A DNA stretch of 33,576 nucleotides from Candidatus Poribacteria bacterium (GCA_009845545.1 VXZK01000275.1:1-33576); one strand, 5' to 3'. Counted from the first letter of the stretch, positions 15,464 to 24,284 are shown. Translations and numbers: made by a program. The notes: generated from the letters alone by a model not told the origin.

Positions 15464-17800
15464 TCAGTCTACATCAGATTCTTCGAGAATCTTTTGATAT
15501 GTCTGCGATGCTACGTCGTACGCCTCACGAGCGGCATCGCGTTCTTCTTCTCGAATGCGGTTGACCTTCTGGTTCCAGCAGACTTCTACAGCATCCAAGC
15601 ACCATTGTGCGCTCCTGCGACTCGCTCGGATCGGTTTACCGTCTACAATGACGAAAACCGGATTCGTATGGGACGACAGGAAAATACGGAGCGCGACCCA
15701 GCTCGATCTGTCAATAGATGCTTCAAATTGAACGGGGACGATTTCACCGTCAGCGACAATTTCTTGCGTCTCAACCGCCTGACCGTTGACAATAAGTTCA
15801 ACTGGCACTTTTTGGCTTTCCGCAATCCGCGCCCGTTCAACGTCCCAATACGGCTGTTGATCCAAAGAACGGTTCTTTATCTCAAGGTTCGGTGTTTCGT
15901 TAAGTCGTGCAGCGACGCGAGCCGTGATCGTTACCGTGCCGGGTGCTTCCAAATCCAACTGGCTAAGCTCTCCAGTTGCTGTCTTCTCTCCAACTGGCAC
16001 ACCGCCTACGGTGAAGTCTAACAGGTGACTTTTGCCATCTCCGACATAAGAACGACCGTCTTTCAATCCGGCTGCCCACGCGTCAAACTCAAGGGCACCG
16101 GGCGGCATTTTCACATAGATACGACCCAATCCGACGCGTTCTCCATAAATGCAAGGGAAATCTGTTTCGCCACTGATTCGCGTGCGGAACCCGCAATTGA
16201 GGGTATGATACCAGATGTTCAACTCCCAAACAGCAGGCGTGTCCACCGTAGAAATGAAATCAACAGCATCATGCACGACATCCACGATATACTCGTTCGC
16301 CCCGATACCATCAAAAGGTGGCATGTTGTAATTGGGGAGTTCATCGCCATCCACTTTCAATCCCCAACCGCTGTGACTGAAACCGGTTACTGCACCTTGT
16401 TCCTTTGCCCACTGGAGGACGGGGAGATCCCAACTCGGCCACTCTTCAATCCGTTCAACACCGTTGTAATCGTCCTCAGTCAACCCCAATAATGAGAGAT
16501 GTCCAGCGTGAGAGGAAGGGAACCCGGAAACCTCCACATCATAGCGCATCACATAATCATCGGTTGAGAGTTCGTGAACCTTGCCATCAAAAAACTGTTT
16601 TTGGAAATACCAGCAGGGTCCCCACGAGAGTACACAACCGACGTTGAGGTCTTCGCCGAGAATGTGGCGCATCATATCTTCCGGCGTAACACCCTCGGTC
16701 GGGCTTTCATAGTGAGAGCAACCCGCCGCGTGGACATGATGGTCACCGGAACGCCAACCTTCCGCAGCGATATGGATCCATCTTTCGAGACGAAAGGTCT
16801 CTTGATGCATCTCGGCATTCGGGACAGTAAGGGTTCGCGTTTTTACCTTATATTCCGGTCCGCGTGTGTATTCGACAGTATACTCACCCGGTGGTAGGAG
16901 AACCGATTCGCCACTGTGCCGATAGATTTGGTTATGAAAGAAGAAATCGGGTGCGAGTCGTCGTCCGCGCGATGGATACACCCGATTCAGTTTATCACGA
17001 ATGATAAACGCAGCGGTTGTCGGTTTTCCGTCGAAATCTAACACCTCCAAGGTTACCTCCACCGCTGGCACACAGTTGAATAGGATCGGCACTTCGCTGC
17101 GGAATCCGATGTCTTGGGTCCCCTGACCGACGTTGAAACTGAGCATCGCCTCTCGTTTGCCTGTATCGCGACTGTAGAGTTGAACAATACGATATTCCAG
17201 TTCCAATCCGGAAAGACTTGGTTTCAAGGGTCGGTTCGCATAGATATCAATATCAAGGAACCGATGCGGAATTTCGCTTTTCGGAACGGTCGTCTCTGGA
17301 TCAGGCCTTCCAGTGGAACGCTTATAGAGTGGTGCGGAATTTTCGCTTTCTGCTGCCAGCGGTGCTGTCACGCCCGCCTCGTTGTGAACCTTTACTAAAA
17401 AAGTGCGCCAACCTTGCTGCATCAGTTCCTTATTGACAGGTCCCTCTTTAACCTTTACGCGGCTCTCAGGGTTGATATTGACACCAGCCAAACAGTGCGG
17501 ATCAAGAATTTTTTGAATGTCAGCAATCGCTTGTTCATGATCCTCAGAAACCAACGCTTTCTCGATTGCTGAGAGATCATCTTCAGATAAAGGTGAGCCG
17601 AGATAATCCAACGCCTCAACGAGTCGTTGGGTTGCTGCTGCTAAAGGTTGAAATTCCACTTCAGTGACGCGATTCAGTTCATCGGTGAAACCTACCGAAA
17701 TAAAAACTGAGAGCAGCATCCAGCCGATAAGCAGGAAACGAAATTGGCTGTTAACTCCCTTCGCTATGATAGTTTTATATCGTTTTGTCGTCCGTTGCAT
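15464..17800 (-). CDS. Secreted CehA/McbA-type metallohydrolase (PHP-like)
   Basis: This 778-residue protein has an N-terminal signal anchor (about 21-38). About 300 residues with beta-rich stretches and no clear domain follow, then a PHP-like metallohydrolase region. Probable metal ligands are His355/His357 in GDHHVHAAG, His431 in SSHAGHLSL, His476 in GFSHSGWG and Asp547 in SGETDFP. The pattern fits the CehA/McbA family, named after carbaryl hydrolases, whose members cleave phosphoesters, carbamates or related bonds. The true substrate is unknown. A beta-sandwich-like region and a helical tail rich in Arg/Glu end the protein. The ATG follows AGGAGG by 8 bases, and a good promoter lies at 17865-17893. 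It appears to be a single-gene unit. Confidence 0.85.
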   Translation of the reverse strand: MQRTTKRYKTIIAKGVNSQFRFLLIGWMLLSVFISVGFTDELNRVTEVEFQPLAAATQRLVEALDYLGSPLSEDDLSAIEKALVSEDHEQAIADIQKILDPHCLAGVNINPESRVKVKEGPVNKELMQQGWRTFLVKVHNEAGVTAPLAAESENSAPLYKRSTGRPDPETTVPKSEIPHRFLDIDIYANRPLKPSLSGLELEYRIVQLYSRDTGKREAMLSFNVGQGTQDIGFRSEVPILFNCVPAVEVTLEVLDFDGKPTTAAFIIRDKLNRVYPSRGRRLAPDFFFHNQIYRHSGESVLLPPGEYTVEYTRGPEYKVKTRTLTVPNAEMHQETFRLERWIHIAAEGWRSGDHHVHAAGCSHYESPTEGVTPEDMMRHILGEDLNVGCVLSWGPCWYFQKQFFDGKVHELSTDDYVMRYDVEVSGFPSSHAGHLSLLGLTEDDYNGVERIEEWPSWDLPVLQWAKEQGAVTGFSHSGWGLKVDGDELPNYNMPPFDGIGANEYIVDVVHDAVDFISTVDTPAVWELNIWYHTLNCGFRTRISGETDFPCIYGERVGLGRIYVKMPPGALEFDAWAAGLKDGRSYVGDGKSHLLDFTVGGVPVGEKTATGELSQLDLEAPGTVTITARVAARLNETPNLEIKNRSLDQQPYWDVERARIAESQKVPVELIVNGQAVETQEIVADGEIVPVQFEASIDRSSWVALRIFLSSHTNPVFVIVDGKPIRASRRSAQWCLDAVEVCWNQKVNRIREEERDAAREAYDVASQTYQKILEESDVD

Positions 17801-17864
17801 GGGGCATTCCTCCTAATCGCTGGAGAGGTTGTTTTCGGCACAATTTTAAACTCACTAACGTCAT

Positions 17865-17893
17865 AATCTATCATAACGTGGAACAGATGTCAA
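17865..17893 (-). promoter_or_regulatory. Promoter for the CehA/McbA-type gene
   Basis: On the minus strand, TTGACA (17888-17893) and TAGATT (17865-17870) are 17 bases apart, with TGA before the -10 box (extended -10). The transcript would begin near 17858, about 58 bases before the ATG at 17800. Confidence 0.55.
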
Positions 17894-18041
17894 GCGGTGT
17901 GTAAATATTTTGTCACAAGATTAGATGGGTGGAAGGTCAGAAGGATAGAAGGGTGGAAGTCTAATGGGGTTAATACGTTGAAGGCATCCATTTTCATCTT
18001 GCGTGAATAGCACTTCAACCTGTATTTCCATCAGTTCCGTA

Positions 18042-18782
18042 TTAGACTGCATCTGACAGAATCTCCCTACCCTTATTGAAGTCCGCCAGAGCATTTACGT
18101 AAGCTTTGGTTGATTTGTGTAAGCGTTCAACCCGCGCTTTAGGAATAGGACCGCTATCCTCTGCAACACATAAGTCAGATATGATACGGATACCAACATA
18201 CTTGACGTTATTAATCGCACAGACATCTACAATCGCTGACGATTCCCAATTCACTGCGACGGCTCCACTCTCTTCGGCAATCCTGTCCCGCACCTCACGA
18301 TCATATATGTCCATATCGCCACAAATTACAGAAGCTTTTGTGAGGGTAACACCGGGGTTCGCCGATAAAGCTGCTGAGAACCTGCTGATTGAAGACGCGG
18401 AAGCATGAAAAAGGTGTGCTCGCCATGTATCCTGCTCACGCTGAATTTCGGGTCTATTTGGCACGTCATGTTCAGAGACACCCGTAATCACAACAACGTC
18501 TCCGATATTTAAGGTATCGATCAAACCCCCGGCAAATCCGAACTCAAAGAAGGTATCCACCTGATATGTGTCTATTATCATCTGGCACATTGACGCTGCA
18601 CGCACTTTGCCCATACCCGACTGCATGACAACCCATTTCTTGTCTCCATCAGTCCATTCAAAGTACAGTCTGCTGTTCCAATCAACTGAACCACCCACAT
18701 CCTGACCCAAGACGTTGAGAAGTGCTAAGGTTTCATCGGCGTAAGCGGTCATAATGCATAGTTTTGTGCTCACAAATTTCAC
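18042..18782 (-). CDS. Phosphorylase-superfamily nucleosidase (MTA/SAH nucleosidase-like)
   Basis: This 246-residue protein has the purine-nucleoside phosphorylase fold: KWVVMQSGMGKVRAAS (ribose/phosphate loop), FFEFGFAGGLIDTLNIGDVVV, VICGDMDIYDREVRDRI, the base-binding AVNWESSAIVDVCAINNV, and RIISDLC with the catalytic Asp. It resembles MTA/SAH nucleosidase, but N-W-E-S stands where V-E-M-E-G is usual, so specificity may differ. It would cleave the N-glycosidic bond of a nucleoside. Two GTG starts are possible, 18782 and 18773; GGAG lies 8 bases before the second. It is transcribed from the left arm of the symmetric promoter at 18824-18903. Confidence 0.82.
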   Translation of the reverse strand: MKFVSTKLCIMTAYADETLALLNVLGQDVGGSVDWNSRLYFEWTDGDKKWVVMQSGMGKVRAASMCQMIIDTYQVDTFFEFGFAGGLIDTLNIGDVVVITGVSEHDVPNRPEIQREQDTWRAHLFHASASSISRFSAALSANPGVTLTKASVICGDMDIYDREVRDRIAEESGAVAVNWESSAIVDVCAINNVKYVGIRIISDLCVAEDSGPIPKARVERLHKSTKAYVNALADFNKGREILSDAV

Positions 18783-18823
18783 TCCATGAATGAGGGTTGT
18801 TTATACAGGGTTAACTCTCTCTA

Positions 18824-18852
18824 AGAATACACAATTCGCCTCTGTTCGTCAA
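18824..18852 (-). promoter_or_regulatory. Leftward promoter of the symmetric divergent pair
   Basis: On the minus strand, TTGACG (18847-18852) and TATTCT (18824-18829) are 17 bases apart. This drives the nucleosidase gene, with an untranslated leader of about 35 bases. Both boxes and the spacing are identical to those of the rightward promoter. Confidence 0.65.
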
Positions 18853-18880
18853 GAAAAAACCGGACTGATTTTTCTTGACG
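18847..18880. repeat. 12-bp perfect inverted repeat containing both -35 boxes
   Basis: CGTCAAGAAAAA (18847-18858) and TTTTTCTTGACG (18869-18880) flank a 10-base centre. Each arm carries one TTGACG -35 box preceded by an A/T tract, resembling an UP element. The symmetry makes it a good operator or shared promoter core. Confidence 0.85.
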
Positions 18881-18903
18881 TGTTTCATGAAATTGGTTAT
18901 TCT
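18875..18903 (+). promoter_or_regulatory. Rightward promoter of the symmetric divergent pair
   Basis: TTGACG (18875-18880) and TATTCT (18898-18903) are 17 bases apart. The transcript would start near 18910 and run into the small ORF at 18984 and the Gfo/Idh/MocA gene. Confidence 0.65.
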
Positions 18904-18983
18904 TTTAAGGAGTGAACAATTGATCGAGTGCGGTAGGAAGCCCGTAAAAATTGTCCAAAGTTTAGTAAAACAGGAGAGCAACG

Positions 18984-19187
18984 ATGACTAAACCAACTCC
19001 ACCCAGAGGGATTGACGAACTTTCTGAATTCCTTACTGAGAAGTTTGACGAGATTTATGATAGGATAGAGGATTTAGAAAATTCCAGTAATATCGTTATG
19101 AAAATTAACATTAGTGTTTCAGGTGTTGGAAAAGAGAATTTTAGTTACAAAAGGAAGTACACTGCTAAACAAAATAAGTCAGAATAG
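18984..19187 (+). CDS. Small hypothetical coiled-coil protein
   Basis: This 67-residue protein is not recognised. AGGAG lies 8 bases before the ATG. Residues 8-33 (GIDELSEFLTEKFDEIYDRI and on) form an acidic amphipathic helix likely to be coiled coil. The C-terminal third is beta-like and then basic (YKRKYTAKQNKSE). It sits 11 bases before the oxidoreductase gene and under the same promoter, which supports it being real. It might be a small binding partner or regulator, but nothing in the sequence shows this directly. Confidence 0.6.
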   Translation: MTKPTPPRGIDELSEFLTEKFDEIYDRIEDLENSSNIVMKINISVSGVGKENFSYKRKYTAKQNKSE

Positions 19188-19198
19188 GGAGGATACAG

Positions 19199-20278
19199 AT
19201 GAAAACGTATCGTGCCGCTGTTATCGGTTGCAGCCGGATGGGTGCATTTATTGATAACGAAGTCCCCGACTATGAAGCGATTAAGTTACCTTATTCCCAT
19301 GCTGCAGGCTTTTTTGCTGAAGAACGAACTGACCTTGTTGCGTGTGCTGATCTGCGTCCAGAGGTCATGGAACATTTTGGAAACCGATATAACGTCCCAA
19401 AAGCGAATCAATACACCGACTATCGTGAGATGCTTGAAAAAGAACAGCCGGATATCGTCAGTGTCGCCACGCAACCCGAGCATCGCGCAGAAATTGTTAT
19501 CTACGCAGCGGAACACGGCGTGAAAGCCATCTATGCGGAAAAGGCGATGGCAGCTTCTATGGACGAAGCCGCAGCAATGGTAGCCGCGGTAGAAGCAAAC
19601 AACGTCGCCTTTAACCTTGGCACGAACCGCCGGTGGCATACAGGTTTCGACAAGATGAAGGAGATTATCGACAGCGGTGAAATTGGTAAAATCCGCACCT
19701 TGATTATCTATTCAAACGGCACACTTTTCAACTCAGCCAGCCATCATCTCGACTTAATTTTACGTCTGAATAGCGATGCGCCTGCAAGTTGGGTTACAGG
19801 GTATCTCCCACAAGGCGATTCCGTTTTTGATGGTGATGTGCTGCAAGTGGATCCAACGGGTGGCGGAACAATTCAGTTTGAAAATGGTGTGACGGCACAT
19901 GCCCTGCTAACACCACGGGGTAGTGAATGGGAAGCAATTTGTGATGGCGGAACCGTTACATGTTGGAACAACGGTTGGCAGTGGCATCTCCGTAAACGGC
20001 AAGATGTCCCCGGGTGGCGGACGTGTCAGGTCCCTGAAACCTTTCCTCCGTTTGAAAACACCAGTAGCACAGCAAACTTGGTTAAAGACCTTGTTCACTC
20101 GTTAGATACAGGGGAACCGACTCGCGGCGGTGTCCGGTGCGCTTATGCCAGCACGGAACTGATTTTTGGGATCATTGAATCGCATCTACGCAACGGCGCA
20201 CGTATCGAACTGCCCTTGAAGGACTCAAAAATCCGTTTACAGAGAAATCCATCTGCAAGACAACCGCGGATCGATTAA
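19199..20278 (+). CDS. Gfo/Idh/MocA family oxidoreductase
   Basis: This 359-residue protein has an N-terminal Rossmann domain (AAVIGCSRMGAF, residues 7-17), then PDIVSVATQPEHRAEIV, and the family's catalytic E-K motif as AIYAEKAMAAS (Glu114, Lys115; the usual Pro is Ala here). The second domain has NLGTNRRWHTGF and SHHLDLILRL with the conserved His and Asp. It should oxidise or reduce a sugar, cyclitol or related hydroxyl with NAD(P). The substrate is unknown. TAGGGAGG lies 7 bases before the ATG. It is the second gene after the symmetric promoter, opposite a nucleosidase, so a role in handling a ribose-containing metabolite is possible. Confidence 0.9.
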   Translation: MKTYRAAVIGCSRMGAFIDNEVPDYEAIKLPYSHAAGFFAEERTDLVACADLRPEVMEHFGNRYNVPKANQYTDYREMLEKEQPDIVSVATQPEHRAEIVIYAAEHGVKAIYAEKAMAASMDEAAAMVAAVEANNVAFNLGTNRRWHTGFDKMKEIIDSGEIGKIRTLIIYSNGTLFNSASHHLDLILRLNSDAPASWVTGYLPQGDSVFDGDVLQVDPTGGGTIQFENGVTAHALLTPRGSEWEAICDGGTVTCWNNGWQWHLRKRQDVPGWRTCQVPETFPPFENTSSTANLVKDLVHSLDTGEPTRGGVRCAYASTELIFGIIESHLRNGARIELPLKDSKIRLQRNPSARQPRID

Positions 20279-20509
20279 CCATAGCAAACTCAGATACAAC
20301 AGAAACAGATTCGGGATCTCATGAGGAGCCTATCCATAACCTAAGCTGCCACCTTGTAGCATAGGCTGTTAGCCTGCGTCTATTCACACCGAAAATAGCA
20401 GGAAACATGCTAAGTTTTTCGCAAAAATGACCGCTTTTCACTCAAAAACGGTGTTCGTGCGTCTAAAATCAAATAGGTAGCAAATTGGGGTATCCATAGA
20501 TCGCCAATC
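20279..20509. other. Intergenic spacer with REP-like palindromes
   Basis: No gene is seen. It contains CATAGGCT-gtt-AGCCTGCG (about 20362-20380), with AGGCT/AGCCT arms, and a weaker stem ACCG-cttttcactcaaaaa-CGGT near 20430-20452 that may help end transcription of the convergent genes on both sides. Confidence 0.45.
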
Positions 20510-21322
20510 TTACGTCAGTTGATTACAATGATTATCCCGTACTTTTTTTATCAACTGCGCTGCTTCTGCTTCTTGTAGTTTCATAAGTTTTGCAATGTAA
20601 GAGGGTTTACGCTTCCAGTGAGTTAATTGATCTGCTGATCGGGTCGTCATTATCAACTTCTCAACTTCCTTTAAGTACCCAGTTGTCTTTGTGATACGAC
20701 GCACTTTGTCTATGGGGATGTTTAGATCCACTGCCAAGTATTTTATGCTCCTATGCTCATCCCAGCATCGCTGAGCTATGATTTGGCATAACTCCGTTTG
20801 TGAATATTTAGCAATGTGTCGTTTTTCAGCATCCTGTTTCATCGCCTTATGAGCCGAACCTGTCTTGATTGCCTCATAACTGAGATATTTCTCAAAGCAC
20901 TCGTCACTTACTGAAATGTTATGTATGATGAGATTCAACTCTCGCACTTTACAATCCTTCTCTGTTCCTTCCTCAGCAGGATGAAAAAAACGCCATCTCT
21001 CTCCATCCGTGACGACAGCGATAGAGACACTTCTACGAGAAGCATATCCGAATACTTGTTTTTCGGCCGCTTTAAGGTCACTACGCTGTTTCTTGACTTC
21101 AATGAAAACCCGCGGTTCTGATGCTGGATAGCAAAGGGCATAGTCTACTTCTCCGATGTCCTTAACAGGGTATTCTGGATAGACTGATTGCGGGTCGCGC
21201 GTTGACCAACCTAAGTCATTAAGTATTGGATCCACGATACATTGACGAATTGATTGCTCATTTGGATATATTCTATTTTTCAACCTATCGCGTATGGCAT
21301 CAATATTTTCCTTTAGTTTCAT
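20510..21322 (-). CDS. Solo HsdR-N-like (type I restriction R N-terminal) nuclease-domain protein
   Basis: This 270-residue protein begins with the HsdR N-terminal type of PD-(D/E)xK fold. NEQSIRQCIVDPILNDLGW is the lead helix, GEVDYALCY carries Asp60, and RVFIEVKKQRSDL carries the E-x-K pair Glu75/Lys77. KQVFGYASRRSVSIAVVTDG and RWRFFHP then complete the core. The C-terminal third (about 165-270) looks helical, with SIKYLAVDLNIPIDKVRRIT resembling a helix-turn-helix. No helicase motor, methylase or specificity gene is adjacent, so it is not a standard type I system. It could act in defence or DNA repair. AAGGAGAG precedes the start. It lies last in the minus-strand run that begins at 25447. 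Confidence 0.78.
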   Translation of the reverse strand: MKLKENIDAIRDRLKNRIYPNEQSIRQCIVDPILNDLGWSTRDPQSVYPEYPVKDIGEVDYALCYPASEPRVFIEVKKQRSDLKAAEKQVFGYASRRSVSIAVVTDGERWRFFHPAEEGTEKDCKVRELNLIIHNISVSDECFEKYLSYEAIKTGSAHKAMKQDAEKRHIAKYSQTELCQIIAQRCWDEHRSIKYLAVDLNIPIDKVRRITKTTGYLKEVEKLIMTTRSADQLTHWKRKPSYIAKLMKLQEAEAAQLIKKVRDNHCNQLT

Positions 21323-21383
21323 GATTCTCTCCTTGATACTTGCCTATACTGGATACAGTTCATTTCTCCTTTGGCACAATTGG

Positions 21384-22325
21384 CTAAGTTGTGAGGGATT
21401 TACGCCGAATACCATCCAGTTCTTCAGGGCTGAAAACACCTGCTTGATAGAGATTCAGATATTCTTCAGAAACGCTCTGACCGAATATCATCAGATCATC
21501 TGTGTTAATCGTCACCGGCACGCCGTTATCAAACAAGAGGCGAATCGGATGTGAGGCGAGATCAGACACGCCATCCAACATCACGTTACTTGTCGGACAG
21601 ACATTTAACTGGATCTGGTTCTCGGCAAGCCAACGCATCACTTCAACCGATTCTGCGGCAGCAATACCGTGCTGAACCTCATCCAAGTCGAGGACTTCGA
21701 TGGTTCGTCGGATTTCCGCCGCGTCTTCAAACTCTCCAACGTGTGCTTTCAGTTTCAGTCCTGCGGCACGTGCTCTTGTAAATAACGGTTTCATAACCTC
21801 TGGCGGACACACCTCTTGACGGCTATACAAATCAATTGATTGGAAAAAACCTAATTCTACCGCTTCGTGCGCTAACGCCATTAGTTTCGGGTCGTCAGCA
21901 TTTCCACGTGAAAAGCCCAACTCAGGACGCAGATCCGCCTCTGCTTTATACCGCTCAACCAATGCTTCAATAAACGCGCAAAATTCCGTTAATCCATTGG
22001 GATAGAACTCCGCGAGTCGGATGTCGAAACTCATTTCAAGCATTACAACGCCATCTTGGATTGCATCATCCATGGCTGATGCAGCGACGAACTCGAAACC
22101 TTCTCGGTGTTTTATGTGAGGTGCCAAGACTGCATCGGCGTATTCCATCATCCCCTCAACGCCTTTCATTTTGAGAGGTGGCTTGGTTAGAGGATGTCCC
22201 AGCCAACGTTCTATACTTTCTCGGCGTGCACTGAAGAATGCATGGCAGTGAACATCCGTTTTAGGGGCTGCCTTTATAGCGGTTAGATTATTCGTGGAGA
22301 GTGCTTCAACGAAATCAATAGACAT
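21384..22325 (-). CDS. Adenosine deaminase family protein
   Basis: This 313-residue protein has the whole zinc site of adenosine/AMP deaminases: His26/His28 in TDVHCHAF, His195 and Glu198 in KAHVGEFE, His219 in DEVQHGIA and Asp276/Asp277 in TINTDDLMI. It should deaminate adenosine, adenine or a related aminopurine. The end, ELDGIRRKSLTT, stops about 15-20 residues before most relatives, where a final helix is usual. I chose ATG 22325 because GGAG lies 10 bases upstream; the earlier ATG at 22334 is too close to it. It is 44 bases after the YdcF-like gene. Confidence 0.88.
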   Translation of the reverse strand: MSIDFVEALSTNNLTAIKAAPKTDVHCHAFFSARRESIERWLGHPLTKPPLKMKGVEGMMEYADAVLAPHIKHREGFEFVAASAMDDAIQDGVVMLEMSFDIRLAEFYPNGLTEFCAFIEALVERYKAEADLRPELGFSRGNADDPKLMALAHEAVELGFFQSIDLYSRQEVCPPEVMKPLFTRARAAGLKLKAHVGEFEDAAEIRRTIEVLDLDEVQHGIAAAESVEVMRWLAENQIQLNVCPTSNVMLDGVSDLASHPIRLLFDNGVPVTINTDDLMIFGQSVSEEYLNLYQAGVFSPEELDGIRRKSLTT

Positions 22326-22369
22326 TATGAACATGCTCCAGCGACGGCACACGGCGTGTGCCTGCTACC

Positions 22370-23023
22370 TTAAAGGTGCGCGATATTCCCTCTTTTTGAA
22401 TATTCTATGATGCGCAGGTATTCACCGTACACACGACCTCTCGATACCTCGTGCTGATACCAATCCGTTTTGGATACTTTGACACCTTCATATTCAGCAA
22501 GATATGTAACAGGCAAAAGCGTTTGAGAAGGGAAGAATTTCCGCAAGGTTCGCAGGCAGCGACCACTGTGGTGCGCCTTGCACAGAAACGCGATACTCTC
22601 AGGAGAAATGCTATGCTTTTCTAAGACATCAAGACTGAAGGCAACATCTTCAAGTGTGTTTGTTGACCTGTCTTGAACGAGGATTAGGTCCGATGGAACA
22701 CCGTGTGCGATAAGTTCATCACGCATTATGTGTGCTACAGGTTTGCCTGTTTCGGAATAGAGCCGTCCACTCAAACCGGTGACTATGACTTTAGGAAAAT
22801 GCTCCTGCTGACAATCACGCGCCACGGATTCCAGAGCGTCACTATCAATCGTAGAAGTCCCAAAGATAAAAAGGAGATCGGCTGCTGGGTGAAGATCAGA
22901 CGTAACGAATACAGTTTGTGTGATATTCTCAATCTCCTCTGGCGACAAACCTTCCACGGTAACTTCTCTCGGAATGGAGCGATTCTTGAGATCATTTTCA
23001 TAGTTATGGGGGAATTGCGCCAT
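22370..23023 (-). CDS. YdcF/DUF218 family protein
   Basis: This 217-residue protein has the DUF218/YdcF fold: DLLFIFGTSTID, PKVIVTGLSGRLYSETGKP, DLILVQDRSTNTLEDVAFS (the conserved N-T-x-E motif) and FLCKAHHSGRCLRTLRKFF. Relatives bind SAM or act in envelope and vancomycin-related functions, but most are uncharacterised. There is no membrane segment, so it is probably cytoplasmic. TAGGAGAAAATT precedes the ATG. It follows the GNAT gene by 20 bases. Confidence 0.85.
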   Translation of the reverse strand: MAQFPHNYENDLKNRSIPREVTVEGLSPEEIENITQTVFVTSDLHPAADLLFIFGTSTIDSDALESVARDCQQEHFPKVIVTGLSGRLYSETGKPVAHIMRDELIAHGVPSDLILVQDRSTNTLEDVAFSLDVLEKHSISPESIAFLCKAHHSGRCLRTLRKFFPSQTLLPVTYLAEYEGVKVSKTDWYQHEVSRGRVYGEYLRIIEYSKRGNIAHL

Positions 23024-23043
23024 AATTTTCTCCTATAGCTAAA

Positions 23044-23487
23044 CTACTCGGGCGATTTTTCCATCTGGAAGTATATGGAATCTTCACCGACGATTGTGAA
23101 TCCCAACCGCTGATAGAGGGCGATACCACGGGTATTGACCTTTAGCACTTGAAGCACCACATATCTCTGCTCAAAGTTGGCATTATCAATAATACGGGTC
23201 ATGCACGCGGAACCGATGCCTTTTCCTTGGTACTCGGGAAGGATATAGATTTGGTTAACCTTGAGCGTGTCGGAAGTAGAAGATGTTATGAAGAAACCAA
23301 CATCAGTTTCACCAAATTGGATAATGTGAAAATCGTGTGAAGCGAATTCTCTATTGTGTCGTTCCCGTTGATAGTCATCGTCCCAACCCCATACCTGTTC
23401 TACATATTCTCGGTATGCTGCCTTCTTTACGGTAAAAACGAATTCACTGTCGTTTGCGTCTGTCTTGCGAAGACCTACCTCTTCCAC
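23044..23487 (-). CDS. GNAT acetyltransferase
   Basis: This 147-residue protein is a standard GNAT domain: VFTVKKAAYREYVEQVWGWD at the front, NQIYILPEYQGKGIGSA with the acetyl-CoA loop Q-G-K-G-I-G, and LQVLKVNTRGIALYQRLGF at the end. It begins at GTG, with GGAGG 7 bases upstream. The substrate is unknown. It lies between a methyltransferase and a YdcF protein in the same transcription direction. Confidence 0.9.
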   Translation of the reverse strand: MEEVGLRKTDANDSEFVFTVKKAAYREYVEQVWGWDDDYQRERHNREFASHDFHIIQFGETDVGFFITSSTSDTLKVNQIYILPEYQGKGIGSACMTRIIDNANFEQRYVVLQVLKVNTRGIALYQRLGFTIVGEDSIYFQMEKSPE

Positions 23488-23510
23488 AGCAAAACCTCCA
23501 TCTTTCAGAC

Positions 23511-24284
23511 CTATACGTCCTTCTTCGCGACAACCGCAAAACTCACGTTGTAAGCCATTTCGTGGGTCCAGCTGCCCGGCGCAGCGTTAATGTCTGGCTG
23601 TGTCCAAGAACGTTCCTCAACCCGCTCAATCCGAAAACCGTTGTCCACAAGTCCGTTGAATATATCACCCAAATAGTGCCGGAAATCGAATGCGCCGTCT
23701 GGATACCTGAAAACGCGTTCGGAATACGGCTCGGTGACGCGATAGCATTCACCATCCCATTCCCAAAAATGATTGGCAGGATTGCCAAAATCTACACGAT
23801 ATTGCCCACCGGGCCGGATAATTCTCGACACACCTCTATAGATTTCATGAACGGATGGCACCCAACTCATAGAGGGTCCTTGATAGACGAGATCAAACGA
23901 AGCATTTTCAATGGCGGACAAGTCTCGGATGTTAGCACAAATTGTCTCGACCGGATAACCATAATGCTTTGCAGCAGTAATATCTCCGTCAAGCTGCCCT
24001 TGCGTAAAATCAATCACCGTCACGCGTGCACCGAGCAGACCAAACACTGCTGACTGCTGTCCGCCACCTGCTGCAAGACACAGCACGTCCTTATCCGCAA
24101 CATCTTTGAGTAGATACGCGGGATAAATCTGATAGAGGTGATACGGGACTGGGTCAAGTTCACCTTCAGCATACCTTAAAATATCATCTCTATCAAGGTC
24201 GAGCCACGGGACGGTAAAGCCGTTCTTTCTTACGACTTCGGCTTCCCAATGTGCCCGATTGGCAATCGTAATTTCATCATTCAT
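23511..24284 (-). CDS. Class I SAM-dependent methyltransferase
   Basis: This 257-residue protein starts MNDEITIANRAHWEAEV and shows motif I VLCLAAGGGQQSAVFGLLGA, motif II VTVIDFTQGQL, the motif IV region FDLVYQGPSMSWVP, and RIIRPGGQYRVDFGNPANHF. It is the broad group with an A-A-G-G-G-Q-Q motif, in many bacteria annotated only as methyltransferase. The start at 24284 overlaps the MR-type gene's stop by 4 bases (ATGA), so they are co-translated. An earlier GTG start (24305) lies inside that gene. The link to the dehydratase-like neighbour is suggestive only. Confidence 0.85.
   Translation of the reverse strand: MNDEITIANRAHWEAEVVRKNGFTVPWLDLDRDDILRYAEGELDPVPYHLYQIYPAYLLKDVADKDVLCLAAGGGQQSAVFGLLGARVTVIDFTQGQLDGDITAAKHYGYPVETICANIRDLSAIENASFDLVYQGPSMSWVPSVHEIYRGVSRIIRPGGQYRVDFGNPANHFWEWDGECYRVTEPYSERVFRYPDGAFDFRHYLGDIFNGLVDNGFRIERVEERSWTQPDINAAPGSWTHEMAYNVSFAVVAKKDV

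Noticed and set aside
17801..18041. Possible small RNA or gene in the purine-rich stretch ggtggaaggtcagaagg
   Set aside because: It has no ORF, hairpin or promoter of its own apart from the CehA-type gene's promoter; it looks like simple-sequence spacer.
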